DNA of 64,000 bases from [Bacillus] enclensis (GTDB lineage Bacteria; Bacillota; Bacilli; Bacillales; Bacillaceae_B). The stretch is from contig NZ_KQ758488.1 in assembly GCF_001456935.1 (NCBI RefSeq), positions 40,308 to 104,307 on the forward strand. Direction: 5' to 3'. The translations under genes were made by a program, and so were the position numbers. This document shows positions 48,373 to 59,616 of the stretch, piece by piece. The notes under the pieces are model-generated. The model was given only the letters and a program-made list of their open reading frames with translations, was not told the origin of the DNA and did not search any database. Every line of letters begins with the position of its first letter. Position 1 is the first letter of the stretch.

Positions 48373-48461
48373 TTATCCACAGATCATTTTATCTTATCTC
48401 TATTATTTTAACTTATCCACATGTGAATAACAATAAAGCGGGTCAAAAAGCGATATCCACA
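48373..48461. promoter_or_regulatory. DnaA-box cluster between mnmE and jag
   Basis: Perfect TTATCCACA boxes lie at 48373-48381 and 48413-48421. Near-matches lie at 48423-48431 (TGTGAATAA) and 48453-48461 (ATATCCACA). B. subtilis also has a DnaA-box cluster in this intergenic region. The spacing from oriC is about 4 kb. Confidence 0.75.
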
Positions 48462-48930
48462 GGGCGGGTGAGACGGAAATAATGATTTGGCTGGAGGGAG
48501 GATTTTAGTGTGGGGTTATTTCCGCAGCGGGACTAGATTTTGGGTTGTCGCTAGAGAGAGATGGGATCTGTGTAGGTGTAGGGAGAGTGAGTTGAGGAAG
48601 AGTTTTTTTGACTTTTTAAGATAATAAACGGCAATGAACGGCAGTTTTTTGTGGATTCTATTAAAAAAAAGGGGGATCTCCATTCTTTTAAACATTTTTT
48701 GATAGGGCGAGAAGCCGCAATGATGATTATATTATCAAAAACGGAGTGTTTATTATCAAAAATCCAATTATATTATAAAAACAGAGGATTTATTATCAAA
48801 AAAAACGATTTTATTATCAAAACGCCCCATACCCCTGGTTTCAGCCACACACCTACCAAAAAACGACAAATTTCGCCGCTTGCTTCAACTACCGGCTGCA
48901 ATTCATGCGGCAATTTATCATCCACCCATA
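48460..48930. repeat. Phased TATTATC array (array 5) with strand-skewed flanks
   Basis: The C (or its substitute) of TATTATC falls at 48736, 48757, 48777 (A instead of C), 48797 and 48818, in steps of 21, 20, 20 and 21 bp. An opposite-orientation AGATAATAAACGG lies at 48619. The block 48460-48600 is G-rich and 48825-48870 is C-rich on the plus strand. No gene is supportable in the 743 bp mnmE-jag gap. Confidence 0.85.
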
Positions 48931-48935
48931 AAAAA

Positions 48936-48976
48936 CAATAAAAAAGACGACCCCTCAAAAAAGGAATCGTCTCTCT
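48936..48976 (-). terminator. Terminator after jag
   Basis: AGACGA pairs with TCGTCT around an inner CC/GG pair. On the minus strand a T-rich tract follows. Confidence 0.65.
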
Positions 48977-48980
48977 CAAT

Positions 48981-49598
48981 TTATTTAGGTGCGATCACGA
49001 TATATCTGTTGGGTTCCCGGCCTTCTGAATAGGTGTCCACTTTTTTCGCATTGACCAATGCGGTATGGATCACTTTGCGTTCATAGGAAGGCATCGGTTC
49101 AAGCGAAACAGCGCGGTTTGTGCGCAGTGCTTTATCCGCAAGCCTTTCTGCGAGGTTCGTCAGGGTCTGGCGTCGGCGCTCACGATAGTTTTCGGCATCC
49201 AAAAGTATGGTTAAAAACTGGTCGGACTCCTTGTTCGCTGCCAATTGGGTCAAATGCTGAAGTGCATTTAATGTCTGCCCCCGTTTTCCGATCAGAAGGG
49301 CCATTTTTTCACCGGCTAAACGGAATTCTACATCTCTTCCGTTTACCTCCACATCGATGGAAGCCTCCACTCCCATCTCACGGGCAACAGATAATAAGAA
49401 TTCTTTCGCTGTCTCCACCGGATCAATTGCTTTCCTTACCTGGACGGATGCGGGTCTGCCCCCGAACAGTCCGAAAAGACTTTTTTTACCTTGATCTAAC
49501 ACTTCAATTTCTGCTTGTTCTTTGGTGATGTTCAGTTGAGACAAGGCTGATTCAATGGCTTCTTCCACCGTTTGACCAGTCGCTTTCACTTCTCTCAC
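48981..49598 (-). CDS. jag: Jag/KhpB RNA-binding protein
   Basis: The 205-residue protein has a Jag-N domain ([22 protein letters not shown]), a KH domain with [18 protein letters not shown], and a C-terminal R3H domain ([13 protein letters not shown]). It binds RNA together with KhpA and is linked to cell-wall synthesis and sporulation. It overlaps yidC by 4 bp (ATGA). Confidence 0.96.
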   Translation of the reverse strand: MREVKATGQTVEEAIESALSQLNITKEQAEIEVLDQGKKSLFGLFGGRPASVQVRKAIDPVETAKEFLLSVAREMGVEASIDVEVNGRDVEFRLAGEKMALLIGKRGQTLNALQHLTQLAANKESDQFLTILLDAENYRERRRQTLTNLAERLADKALRTNRAVSLEPMPSYERKVIHTALVNAKKVDTYSEGREPNRYIVIAPK

Positions 49599-50380
49599 TT
49601 TTTCTTTCCTCCCGAACCACCGGCTTTTGCTTTCGCAGCTTGTACTTCTCTGATATCCGGACCTTTGATGAAGTACGTTTGAACAATCATGAAGATATTA
49701 CCGATTACCCAGTACAGGGCAAGTGCTGATGGGAAGTTGATTGCAAAGATCACGATCATCACCGGCATGATGTAAAGCATCATCGCCATTTGAGGATTTT
49801 GATCCGCTGTACCCGCCATCATCAGCTTTTGCTGGATGAATGTTGTGATACCGGCTACGACCGCAAGGATGATATCCCGTTCACCAAGGTCGAACCAAAG
49901 GAAATTATGTTCTGCAATTTCTCTTGTACGAACGATTGAGTGATAAAATCCGATCAGGATCGGCATTTGGACGATTAATGGGAAACACCCTGCCAGAGGA
50001 TTGACTCCGTGTGACTGGAATAATGCCATTGTTTCCTGTTGAAGTTTTTGTTGAGTCTGTGCATCTTTAGAACTGTATTTTTCACGAAGCTTTTTCATTT
50101 CAGGCTGAAGTGCCTGCATCGCTTTTGAGTTCTTCGTTTGTTTGATCATTAACGGTAAGATGGCTAAACGAATGATCAATGTGACGATGATGATCGCCAG
50201 ACCATAAGAACCATTGAACCAATCCGCTACCATCGTAATTAATTGTGATAATGGCCATACAATATATTCATTCCAAAAACCTGTACTCTCAGGTGTGATT
50301 GGCTGATTATATTCTGAACAGCCGGATAAAACAGTCATTAGCCCGATAATTGCCATCAGGGCTATCAGTCTCTTTTTCAC
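49595..50380 (-). CDS. yidC: Membrane protein insertase YidC1 (SpoIIIJ)
   Basis: The 261-residue lipoprotein has signal [20 protein letters not shown] with lipobox Cys22. Five transmembrane helices follow in the YidC/Oxa1 pattern, with the hydrophilic groove Arg in [19 protein letters not shown] and a C-terminal basic tail. It inserts membrane proteins and the SpoIIIJ form supports forespore sigma-G activity. The gene starts 280 bp after the rnpA stop. That spacer shows nothing I can name. Confidence 0.96.
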   Translation of the reverse strand: MKKRLIALMAIIGLMTVLSGCSEYNQPITPESTGFWNEYIVWPLSQLITMVADWFNGSYGLAIIIVTLIIRLAILPLMIKQTKNSKAMQALQPEMKKLREKYSSKDAQTQQKLQQETMALFQSHGVNPLAGCFPLIVQMPILIGFYHSIVRTREIAEHNFLWFDLGERDIILAVVAGITTFIQQKLMMAGTADQNPQMAMMLYIMPVMIVIFAINFPSALALYWVIGNIFMIVQTYFIKGPDIREVQAAKAKAGGSGGKKK

Positions 50381-50660
50381 CCTTATTTTCCTCCCAACTA
50401 ATATGTTTCTGCAAGGCGTACTCAGCGTATTATGTTTTCAGCACATTGCTAATCCGTGCACCCATTATAGCTTTCACACTCTCCCAAACCAATCAAGCTA
50501 TCCGGTGCAAGAACAAGTGCAATCTAGCAGAAAACAGCCTTCTTTCAATAGCCGGGGACACGATTACCCCAACCCGTTCTTAAAAAGTACAATCCTTCGT
50601 ATTGTAACATCTTTTCAAAGGCTTGTGATGCTGAAACTTGTCTAAATAGTAAATACTTTT

Positions 50661-51032
50661 TTACTTTTTTCTATCATTTTTGCCATAAGAAGTCTTTTTC
50701 AAAACTTTTCCACGCTTTAAAACATGCGTGATGCTGCTTTTCACTTCATGAAAATCCATGTCGGCCGCCGGTTTCCTGGCGATGATTAAATAATCGTGGT
50801 TATCTTGAACGTCTTCACGCAATTCTAAGAAAGCCTGCCTGATGTACCGCTTGATTCTGTTCCGGCACACAGCATTCCCGATTTTCTTGCTCACGGAAAT
50901 CCCGATCCGGAAAGGCTGGGCTTCTTCCTGTTTTAAGGAATAAAGAACAAATTGCCTGTTTGCAAACGATGTCCCTTTTTTAAATATCTCTTGAAATTCT
51001 TTGTTTTTCTTAACTCGCTGTTCTTTCCTCAT
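50661..51032 (-). CDS. rnpA: Ribonuclease P protein component
   Basis: I use the ATG at 51032 ([20 protein letters not shown]), after a GGTGTGGG ribosome site, giving 123 residues. The RNase P protein signature [15 protein letters not shown] follows [10 protein letters not shown]. It forms RNase P with rnpB RNA to mature tRNA 5' ends. It is downstream of rpmH across a terminator-like hairpin. Confidence 0.96.
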   Translation of the reverse strand: MRKEQRVKKNKEFQEIFKKGTSFANRQFVLYSLKQEEAQPFRIGISVSKKIGNAVCRNRIKRYIRQAFLELREDVQDNHDYLIIARKPAADMDFHEVKSSITHVLKRGKVLKKTSYGKNDRKK

Positions 51033-51109
51033 AACCCACACCTGTTTTTTTGTTTTTCTTAAGTCTTTCATTTAATAGAAGATCTTAATCATTTTTGCCC
51101 ATTTACTAG

Positions 51110-51139
51110 AAAAAAAGACCACTGAGTCAGTTCAGTGGT

Positions 51140-51142
<3 letters not shown>
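51110..51142 (-). terminator. Hairpin terminator or attenuator between rpmH and rnpA
   Basis: AGACCACTGA pairs with TCAGTGGTCT around a 5-nt loop, followed on the minus strand by TTTTTT. It probably limits rnpA relative to rpmH expression. Confidence 0.85.
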
Positions 51143-51274
<132 letters not shown>

Positions 51275-51327
51275 CTATTGCACCTCCCTGAAGGGTTCAT
51301 CTTCATATGTTAAAGACATTCTCCACT

Positions 51328-51357
51328 ATTATAAAGACGACAACCATAAAAAGTCAA
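51328..51357 (-). promoter_or_regulatory. rpmH promoter
   Basis: On the minus strand TTGACT (51352-51357), an 18-nt spacer and TATAAT (51328-51333) form a sigma-A promoter 54 bp before the start codon. Confidence 0.85.
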
Positions 51358-51431
51358 CACTCATATCATTTTATTTTTGGTTATGTAAAATTTACTAATG
51401 GATTATTGAATCTTTTTTTAATGCTCCAATT

Positions 51432-51543
51432 GCCGCTTATGATTTCCGGAGTGGACAGCTAAATCGTCGACCGTTCCGCCTCCGGGGTCTCGACCTTTTC
51501 TCTCTTCCCGCAGGAGTCAAATGCCTCCAGCTCCAATCCACTC
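51432..51543. repeat. Family A repeat near oriC
   Basis: It reads ccgcttatgatttccgg, then TTCCGCCTCCGGGGTCTCGA, and ends CTTCCCGCAGGAGTC with ctccaatccactc. It is in inverted orientation to the copy at 51.7 kb, so the two face each other in the rpmH-oriC spacer. Confidence 0.75.
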
Positions 51544-51714
51544 TGTCTTTTTAATATAGATTGTAATAAAAATCACTAGTAGTCAGCGGGAAATGCCTTT
51601 CTCTTATTTATAGATGAATTATATCTTTTCTAATATAGAAATATAACTTATTAAAGTAGACAGATTAATTTTTTACTGGGGGGGATAAGTGGTGTCTATA
51701 TATCTAGTGGATCT

Positions 51715-51892
51715 AGCGTTGATTGGAGTGCAAGACGAAGACTCCTGCGGGAAGAGTAGCTTATTAGAAAAGCGGAAGAGCTTTGCTTAGAGCCCTGCAG
51801 CTGGACAAGTGAGACCCCGCAGGAACGAATGTGACGAGGAGGTTCACGGGCTACCCGCGGAAAGCGAAGTCTTGCACGGAAATCATAAGCGG
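51715..51892. repeat. Family A repeat carrying a nested family B element
   Basis: Outer arms are agcgttgattggagtgcaag and cttgcacggaaatcataagcgg. A 43-bp family B element at 51765-51807 (TAGAAAAGCGGAAGAGC ... CCCTGCAGCTGGACA) sits between CTCCTGCGGGAAGAG and GTGAGACCCCGCAGG, exactly where the intact copy at 53.9 kb has only GAAGCGAGTTAG. Confidence 0.85.
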
Positions 51893-51969
51893 TAATAAAA
51901 CTCCTCAATAATTTTTTCCCTCTCTTAATTCCTTCTACAAAATTTCTCCCAACTCCAAAAAAATCACCC

Positions 51970-52250
51970 TGTGGATAGATTTCGACATGATTTTTATTTA
52001 TCCACAGCAGGTATTGACAGGTTTTTCACAAGTTAACTCCTTGTGGACAATTTAATTCCACAGCTGACAGGGGTTGTGGATAAAATTTAAAAACCATTGC
52101 ACCCCTAAGGATATTTTGATATGATTATTGTGTTTTCACTCTTGATAACTGCAATTACGAAATTTACTTATCCACAAAATGTGGATATCATGTGGGTAAC
52201 TTATTCAGATGGTTTGTAAAACCTTGTCCACAGGTGGTGGATATTGTCGA
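51970..52250. other. oriC left region (incA/B-like) with DnaA boxes
   Basis: DnaA boxes occur at 51970-51978, 51998-52006 (perfect), 52042-52050, 52075-52083 (perfect complement), 52168-52176 (perfect), 52180-52188, 52191-52199 and 52224-52232, in both orientations. This is the upstream half of a bipartite Bacillus origin and overlaps the autoregulated dnaA promoter region. The dnaA promoter itself is not clear to me. Confidence 0.93.
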
Positions 52251-52412
52251 CTAACCATTTTCTTTCCTTATTATATATATTCTCCACATTCAGTACATTG
52301 TATTTTTATAAGATGACGAGATTTACATCGTTTACAAGTTATACAGAGGTTGTACACGCACGAAAAACTGGCATTTCTGCCGGACAAAGATAAAGAAAAG
52401 GAGGGATCAGGT

Positions 52413-53756
52413 TTGGAGAATATCGGGGATCTTTGGAGCAAAGCCTTGGAAAATATCGAAAAGAAAATCAGTAAGCCAAGCTTCGACACATGGCTGAAAT
52501 CGACGAAGGCTCACTCCATCCAAGGGGATACTCTTGTGATTACCGCTCCGAATGAGTTTGCGAGAGATTGGCTGGAAGGTCGTTATTCTCAGTTAATCTC
52601 AGGAGTGCTGTATGACATAACCGGCGAAGAACTGGTCGTCAAATTCATTATTCCCCAGAATCAGGAGCCGGAAGAGTTTGATATTCCAGTCCCGCCGAAA
52701 AAGGCATCAAAAGACGATGATCAGTATGATCTGAACCAGAACATGCTGAATCCCAAATATACATTCGATACGTTTGTCATCGGCTCAGGCAACCGCTTCG
52801 CCCATGCTGCATCATTGGCAGTGGCGGAAGCACCTGCAAAAGCCTACAACCCGTTATTTATCTACGGGGGTGTCGGCCTGGGGAAGACTCACTTGATGCA
52901 TGCGATCGGTCATTATGTGCTCGAACATAATCCTGCTGCAAAAGTGGTCTATTTATCTTCCGAAAAGTTCACGAATGAGTTCATCAACTCCATACGTGAC
53001 AACAAAGCGGTCGATTTTCGCAACAAATACCGGAGCGTCGATGTGCTGTTAATTGACGATATTCAATTCTTGGCCGGTAAAGAACAGACACAAGAGGAAT
53101 TTTTCCATACATTCAATACACTGCATGAAGAAAGCAAGCAGATCGTCATCTCAAGTGACCGGCCTCCTAAAGAAATCCCGACACTCGAGGACCGTCTGCG
53201 TTCCCGCTTTGAATGGGGCCTTATCACCGATATCACTCCACCTGATCTGGAAACGAGAATCGCGATTTTAAGGAAAAAGGCAAAAGCGGAAGGCCTGGAT
53301 ATCCCGAATGAAGCCATGCTTTATATTGCCAATCAAATCGACACGAACATCCGAGAGCTTGAAGGCGCCCTGATCCGGGTCGTTGCCTACTCATCGCTTA
53401 TCAATAAAGATATCAACGCAGATCTCGCGGCAGAGGCATTGAAGGATATCATTCCTAGTTCAAAGCCGAAGGCCATCACGATCCAGGAGATCCAGCGCGT
53501 AGTCGGCGAGCATTTCAACGTGAAAATCGAGGATTTCAAAGCAAAGAAACGAACAAAATCCATCGCATTCCCGCGTCAAATCGCCATGTATCTATCCAGG
53601 GAAATGACAGATTCCTCCCTGCCTAAAATTGGCGAAGAATTCGGCGGCCGCGATCACACAACCGTCATCCACGCCCACGAAAAAATCAGCACCCTGCTCG
53701 GAGCAGACGCCCTCCTCCAGCAGCAGCTGAAAGACATCAGGGATTCGTTGAAATAA
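52413..53756 (+). CDS. dnaA: Chromosomal replication initiator DnaA
   Basis: The start is the TTG at 52413, 8 nt after AAAGGAGGG, giving 447 residues beginning (M)[17 protein letters not shown]. Earlier in-frame ATG would include non-conserved residues. Domain I is followed by an acidic linker, an AAA+ domain with Walker [13 protein letters not shown] and Walker [10 protein letters not shown], and a C-terminal HTH with [15 protein letters not shown] for DnaA-box binding. It is flanked by box clusters on both sides, which defines the bipartite oriC. Confidence 0.98.
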   Translation: MENIGDLWSKALENIEKKISKPSFDTWLKSTKAHSIQGDTLVITAPNEFARDWLEGRYSQLISGVLYDITGEELVVKFIIPQNQEPEEFDIPVPPKKASKDDDQYDLNQNMLNPKYTFDTFVIGSGNRFAHAASLAVAEAPAKAYNPLFIYGGVGLGKTHLMHAIGHYVLEHNPAAKVVYLSSEKFTNEFINSIRDNKAVDFRNKYRSVDVLLIDDIQFLAGKEQTQEEFFHTFNTLHEESKQIVISSDRPPKEIPTLEDRLRSRFEWGLITDITPPDLETRIAILRKKAKAEGLDIPNEAMLYIANQIDTNIRELEGALIRVVAYSSLINKDINADLAAEALKDIIPSSKPKAITIQEIQRVVGEHFNVKIEDFKAKKRTKSIAFPRQIAMYLSREMTDSSLPKIGEEFGGRDHTTVIHAHEKISTLLGADALLQQQLKDIRDSLK

Positions 53757-53870
53757 TTAAGAGTATTAGATTGGCCGGAGGGAAACTGTTCAATCATTAG
53801 CTATCAGAAGGGTTTTCAATGAATTAGTAGGATAGCTGACATTAATAGATTTTAGTGATATTGGCTGGTT

Positions 53871-54003
53871 CCAGCAGTTGATTGGAGTGCAGGACGCAGA
53901 CTCCTGCGGGAGAAGCGAGTTAGGTGAGACCCCGCAGGCGCAGCCGAGGAGGCTCACCGCTCGCCCGCGGAAAGCGAAGTCCTGCACGGAAATCAACTGC
54001 GGT
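53871..54003. repeat. Family A repeat, intact copy inside the dnaA-dnaN origin spacer
   Basis: It reads ccagcagttgattggagtg, CAGGACGCAGACTCCTGCGGG, a short tip, GGTGAGACCCCGCAGG, GAGGAGGCTCACCGC, CGCGGAAAGCGAAGTCCTGC and acggaaatcaactgcgg. It can fold into nested hairpins (outer TTGATTGG/AAATCAA, inner CTGCGGG/CCCCGCAG, GGTGAG/CTCACC). It lies between the dnaA stop and the DnaA boxes of the right half of oriC. Confidence 0.85.
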
Positions 54004-54080
54004 ATTCAAGAGTCTTTTTCTGATAATCGTAAATATCAAAACTGAATACTGTTGATAACCGAGACCAACTAGCACACAGT

Positions 54081-54200
54081 CTGTCCACATGTGGATAGGC
54101 TGTGTTTCCGTTCAATTCACACACTTATCCACATATCAACAGGCCCTACTAGTACTATTACTTTTTTAAATAAATTATTAATATATGATTCAGTCCAAAA
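54081..54200. other. oriC right region: DnaA boxes, DnaA-trios and unwinding element
   Basis: DnaA boxes lie at 54081-54089 (CTGTCCACA), 54090-54098 (TGTGGATAG) and 54125-54133 (perfect). The last is followed by the GC-rich CAACAGGCC. A DnaA-trio tract TACTAGTACTATTACT (54147-54162) and an A/T-only stretch to about 54185 then follow. The order box, GC patch, trios, AT-rich element is that of the B. subtilis unwinding site. Confidence 0.93.
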
Positions 54201-54228
54201 AATTATGTGCAAATTGGAGGAAATAATC

Positions 54229-55365
54229 ATGAAATTTGTTATTCAGAGGGACGATCTTGTTCAAAGCGTTCAAGATGTCATGAAAGCCGTAACGTCCAGA
54301 ACCACGATCCCTATCCTTACAGGAATCAAAATCGTAGCAACCGAAGACGGCGTAACCCTTACAGGAAGCGACTCCGATATTTCCATTGAATCCTTCATCC
54401 CTGCTGAAGAAGATGGTTCAGAGATTGTAGAAATCCAGGAAACAGGCGGAATCGTCCTCCAGGCTAAGTTTTTCAGTGAAATCGTAAAGAAGCTGCCTAA
54501 AGACACGGTGGAAATCGAAGTCTTGAATCACTTCCAGACGGTCATCCGTTCCGGCAAAGCTGAATTCAACCTGAATGGATTGGATCCTGAAGAATATCCT
54601 CATCTGCCTCAGATTGAAGAAGGAAATGGAATCAAAGTTTCCACAGACCTTCTAAAGACGATGATCAGACAGACTGTGTTCGCAGTGTCCACCTCAGAAA
54701 CACGCCCCATCTTGACAGGTGTAAACTGTCAGATCGAAAACGGCGAGCTGAGCTGTATTGCAACAGATAGTCACAGGCTGGCAATGAGAAAGGCTCCGAT
54801 CGAAACGAACCATGATGCGTCTTATAACATCGTCATCCCGGGTAAGAGCTTGAATGAGTTGAACAAGATTCTTGATGACACGGACGAGCCGGTTGAAATC
54901 GTCATTACTGAAAACCAGGTGCTGTTCAAAGCGAAACATCTTTTATTCTTCTCAAGACTTCTTGAAGGGAACTATCCTGATACGAGCCGTTTGATCCCGT
55001 CCGATACCAAGACGGAACTGACGCTGACAACGAAGGAATTCTTGCAGGCGATCGACCGTGCTTCGCTTTTGGCAAGGGAAGGGCGCAATAATGTTGTGAA
55101 ACTTTCGACCCTGGATGCCGGAATGATCGAGATTTCCTCCAATACACCTGAAATCGGAAAAGTCATTGAGCAGGTTCAAAGTCAATCTGTGGAAGGGGAA
55201 GAACTAAAGATTTCCTTCAGTGCGAAATACATGATGGATGCACTGAAAGCGATCGAAGGAACCGAGATCTACGTGAATTTCACTGGAGCGATGAGACCGT
55301 TCGTCTTAAAACCGCTTCATGACGATTCGATCCTTCAACTGATCCTGCCGGTTAGAACGTATTAA
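54229..55365 (+). CDS. dnaN: DNA polymerase III beta sliding clamp
   Basis: The start is the ATG at 54229 (MKFVIQRDDLVQSVQDVMKAV), after TTGGAGGAAA. The 46-residue upstream extension runs through the unwinding element and is rejected. The 378-residue clamp ends ILPVRTY, the conserved hydrophobic C-terminus. It tethers polymerase III to DNA. It is downstream of dnaA across the right half of oriC. Confidence 0.98.
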   Translation: MKFVIQRDDLVQSVQDVMKAVTSRTTIPILTGIKIVATEDGVTLTGSDSDISIESFIPAEEDGSEIVEIQETGGIVLQAKFFSEIVKKLPKDTVEIEVLNHFQTVIRSGKAEFNLNGLDPEEYPHLPQIEEGNGIKVSTDLLKTMIRQTVFAVSTSETRPILTGVNCQIENGELSCIATDSHRLAMRKAPIETNHDASYNIVIPGKSLNELNKILDDTDEPVEIVITENQVLFKAKHLLFFSRLLEGNYPDTSRLIPSDTKTELTLTTKEFLQAIDRASLLAREGRNNVVKLSTLDAGMIEISSNTPEIGKVIEQVQSQSVEGEELKISFSAKYMMDALKAIEGTEIYVNFTGAMRPFVLKPLHDDSILQLILPVRTY

Positions 55366-55373
55366 TAGTGTAA

Positions 55374-55410
55374 AAGCCGATACCCCCTGAATAGGTATCG
55401 GTTTTTTCTT
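55374..55410 (+). terminator. Terminator of dnaN
   Basis: CCGATACC (55377-55384) pairs with GGTATCGG (55394-55401), followed by TTTTTT. Confidence 0.92.
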
Positions 55411-55442
55411 TTATGAAATTGTGTTGTGAAAAATGGTGATTC

Positions 55443-55560
55443 TTGTCGAATTGTCGGTAAACTCTTGAAAATTGTCCGAATCCGCTGATGTTTGTCCGTA
55501 TATCAAAAAAATTGTCCGCAAATCCCATTTTTCGTCCGCATTCCCCGAAAAATTTCCGAG
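55443..55560. repeat. Phased TTGTCCG array
   Basis: TTGTCSG-type motifs start at 55451, 55472, 55492, 55512, 55532 (TCGTCCG) and about 55552 (degenerate TTTCCGA), in steps of 21, 20, 20, 20 and 20 bp, with an extra TTGTCG at 55443. Spacers are A/T-rich with CAAATC or TATATC after the motif. It lies in the 336 bp dnaN-yaaA gap. The motif differs from the GATAATA arrays but the period is the same. Confidence 0.85.
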
Positions 55561-55701
55561 TGCTTATTCCCTGATACTATTCCATCTTCATTTTCGTCTC
55601 CCAGTAAGCTTATAGCCCTTCTATCTTTCGTTAGTTGTGACTTAAGGAGATTTAGAGTAAAATAAGATATTAGAGACTTTATACGGAAAGTAGTGATTTT
55701 A

Positions 55702-55920
55702 GTGGAGAAAGAAGTCACGATTTCAACGGAGATCATCACGCTCGGGCAGTTCCTGAAACTTGCCGATGTGATTCAATCCGGAGGCATGGCTAAATGGTTT
55801 TTGAGTGAATACGAGGTATACATAAATGGCGAACAGGACCAGAGAAGAGGACGAAAGCTTGCGGTCGGCGATAAAGTCGAGATTCCGGAAGTAGGGGTTT
55901 TTGTGGTTGCCGCAGAATAA
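55702..55920 (+). CDS. yaaA: YaaA (RlbA), S4-domain RNA-binding protein
   Basis: The 72-residue protein has an S4 RNA-binding domain ([43 protein letters not shown]), matching YaaA linked to ribosome maturation. I choose the GTG at 55702, about 11 nt after GGAAAG. The GTG at 55693 is an alternative with poorer spacing. It is upstream of recF by 17 bp. Confidence 0.9.
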   Translation: MEKEVTISTEIITLGQFLKLADVIQSGGMAKWFLSEYEVYINGEQDQRRGRKLAVGDKVEIPEVGVFVVAAE

Positions 55921-55937
55921 AAAAGGATGTTATGTCC

Positions 55938-57056
55938 ATGTTTATTGAACAATTGGAACTGAAAAATTATCGGAACTACGATTCGATTGAAGTGGATTTC
56001 GAGAATAAGGTGAATGTCATCCTCGGGGAGAATGCCCAGGGGAAGACGAATATCATGGAGTCCATTTATGTGCTTGCGATGGCGAAATCCCACCGGACGT
56101 CGAATGATAAAGATTTAATCCGCTGGGACGAGGAATATGCTAAAATAAAAGGCAGGATTCAAAAATATAACGGACCGCTGCCTTTGGAACTTGTCCTCTC
56201 AAAAAAGGGCAAGAAAGCAAAGTGCAATCATCTTGAACAGCAGAAGCTGAGTCAATATGTCGGTAATATGAATGTTGTCATGTTTGCGCCTGAAGATCTC
56301 CATTTGGTAAAAGGGAGCCCTCAAGTTAGGCGTCGTTTTATTGATATGGAAATCGGGCAGGTTTCGCCTGTTTATTTACATGATATCAGCCTATATCAAA
56401 AAATATTACAACAGCGGAACCATTATTTGAAATTGCTGCAGACGAGGAAACAGACCGATCAGACGATGCTCGAGGTCCTGACGGAACAATTCATCGAAGT
56501 CGCCGTCAAGATCGTCAAGAAGCGGTTTGAATTCGTCCAGCTGCTCGAAAGTTGGGCAAAGCCGATCCATTCAGGGATCTCAAGGAACCTCGAAACGCTG
56601 GAAATCCTTTATAAACCGTCTTTGGATGTATCAGATGATCAAGAATGGTCAAAAATGGTAGAGGTATACGAACGGAAATTCGAAGGGATACGCGAGCGGG
56701 AAATTGATCGCGGCGTCACCCTGGCAGGCCCGCACCGTGATGACCTGCAATTCATCGTGAACGGACGCGACGTCCAGACCTTCGGATCGCAGGGGCAGCA
56801 GCGGACAACGGCCCTTTCTGTGAAACTGGCAGAAATCGAACTCATCCATTCTGAAATAAAAGAATATCCCATCCTCCTTTTGGATGATGTGCTGTCGGAG
56901 CTCGATGATTACCGTCAGTCCCATTTGCTCAACACCATACAAGGCAAGGTACAGACCTTTGTCACGACCACCAATGTTGACGGGATCGACCATCAGACGC
57001 TTAACGAGGCGGCACAGTTCGAAGTGGAAGCGGGAACTATGAAAAGACTGAAATGA
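55938..57056 (+). CDS. recF: DNA repair and recombination protein RecF
   Basis: The 372-residue SMC-like ATPase has Walker [10 protein letters not shown] near residue 30, signature and Walker [13 protein letters not shown]. It loads RecA on gapped DNA with RecO and RecR. AAAGGA lies 10 nt before the ATG at 55938. The ATG at 55932 (two residues more) is also possible. It is part of yaaA-recF-remB-gyrB. Confidence 0.96.
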   Translation: MFIEQLELKNYRNYDSIEVDFENKVNVILGENAQGKTNIMESIYVLAMAKSHRTSNDKDLIRWDEEYAKIKGRIQKYNGPLPLELVLSKKGKKAKCNHLEQQKLSQYVGNMNVVMFAPEDLHLVKGSPQVRRRFIDMEIGQVSPVYLHDISLYQKILQQRNHYLKLLQTRKQTDQTMLEVLTEQFIEVAVKIVKKRFEFVQLLESWAKPIHSGISRNLETLEILYKPSLDVSDDQEWSKMVEVYERKFEGIREREIDRGVTLAGPHRDDLQFIVNGRDVQTFGSQGQQRTTALSVKLAEIELIHSEIKEYPILLLDDVLSELDDYRQSHLLNTIQGKVQTFVTTTNVDGIDHQTLNEAAQFEVEAGTMKRLK

Positions 57057-57065
57057 GGTGCTGCA

Positions 57066-57320
57066 TTGTACATTCATGTCGGAGAAGATGTCATGGTCCG
57101 GACCGACGATATCATCGCAATCATCGATCGGGACACCGTACAGTTTTCAGAAGAATTACAGCTCTTTTTAAAAAATAAAGATAATCACCTTTGTAATCTT
57201 GCAAAGGGTTCATATAAATCTCTCGTTATCACGAAAAATCAATTGTATCTTTCCCCGCTGGCATCCAGCACGCTTAAGAAACGATCAAAGAAATACTCAA
57301 ACTATGAGAATTTATTATAG
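57066..57320 (+). CDS. remB: RemB (YaaB), extracellular matrix regulator
   Basis: The 84-residue protein begins YIHVGEDVMVRTDDIIAIIDRDT, matching the RemB/DUF370-related family that affects biofilm matrix genes. The start is TTG at 57066, 6 nt after GAGGTG. It lies 9 bp after recF and 41 bp before gyrB, with no separate promoter seen. Confidence 0.88.
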   Translation: MYIHVGEDVMVRTDDIIAIIDRDTVQFSEELQLFLKNKDNHLCNLAKGSYKSLVITKNQLYLSPLASSTLKKRSKKYSNYENLL

Positions 57321-57355
57321 GAATACAAGCCCGAAAGGTTAGAAAGTGTAGGTGA

Positions 57356-59290
<1,935 letters not shown>

Positions 59291-59355
59291 GATTGGTTTT
59301 GACTTTTCAATAGACGATTAGCAAATATTTAAATATACCTTTGACTGCACTGCTT

Positions 59356-59490
59356 AGTTGATTGGAGCGGAGGACGCTCGACTCCTGCGGGATGCGCGGG
59401 ACAGGTGAGACCCCACAGGCGTAAAGCGCCGAGGAGGCTCACCGCCCGCCCCGCGGAAAGCGAGCGTCCGCAGCGGAAATCAACGGCCCG
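59356..59490. repeat. Family A repeat between gyrB and gyrA
   Basis: It reads agttgattggagcggagg, GACTCCTGCGGG, GGTGAGACCCCACAGG, CGAGGAGGCTCACCGC, CCCGCGGAAAGCGAGCGTCC, and ends cggaaatcaacggcccgg. Arms GGACGCTCG and CGAGCGTCC co-vary relative to the 53.9 kb copy, so the stem is maintained. It occupies most of the 326 bp gyrB-gyrA gap. Confidence 0.85.
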
Positions 59491-59518
59491 GTTTTAACAG
59501 AACATTTTAGAGAAAAAG

Positions 59519-59548
59519 CAGGATAGACACATCAATCTATCCTGTCTT
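59519..59548 (+). terminator. Hairpin upstream of gyrA, possible weak terminator
   Basis: CAGGATAGA pairs with TCTATCCTG around an 8-nt loop and is followed by TCTTTTA. It lies 69 bp before gyrA and may uncouple gyrA from gyrB. Confidence 0.6.
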
Positions 59549-59616
59549 TTACATAGCGGACAAGGTTAACAAAGAGAAAGGTCCAAATCTTTCTTTAAAA
59601 GGAGGTCCCTTATACT

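Noticed and set aside
48651..48941. 96-residue frame across array 5
   Set aside because: Array-derived low-complexity translation (LLSK, FIIK) without gene signals.
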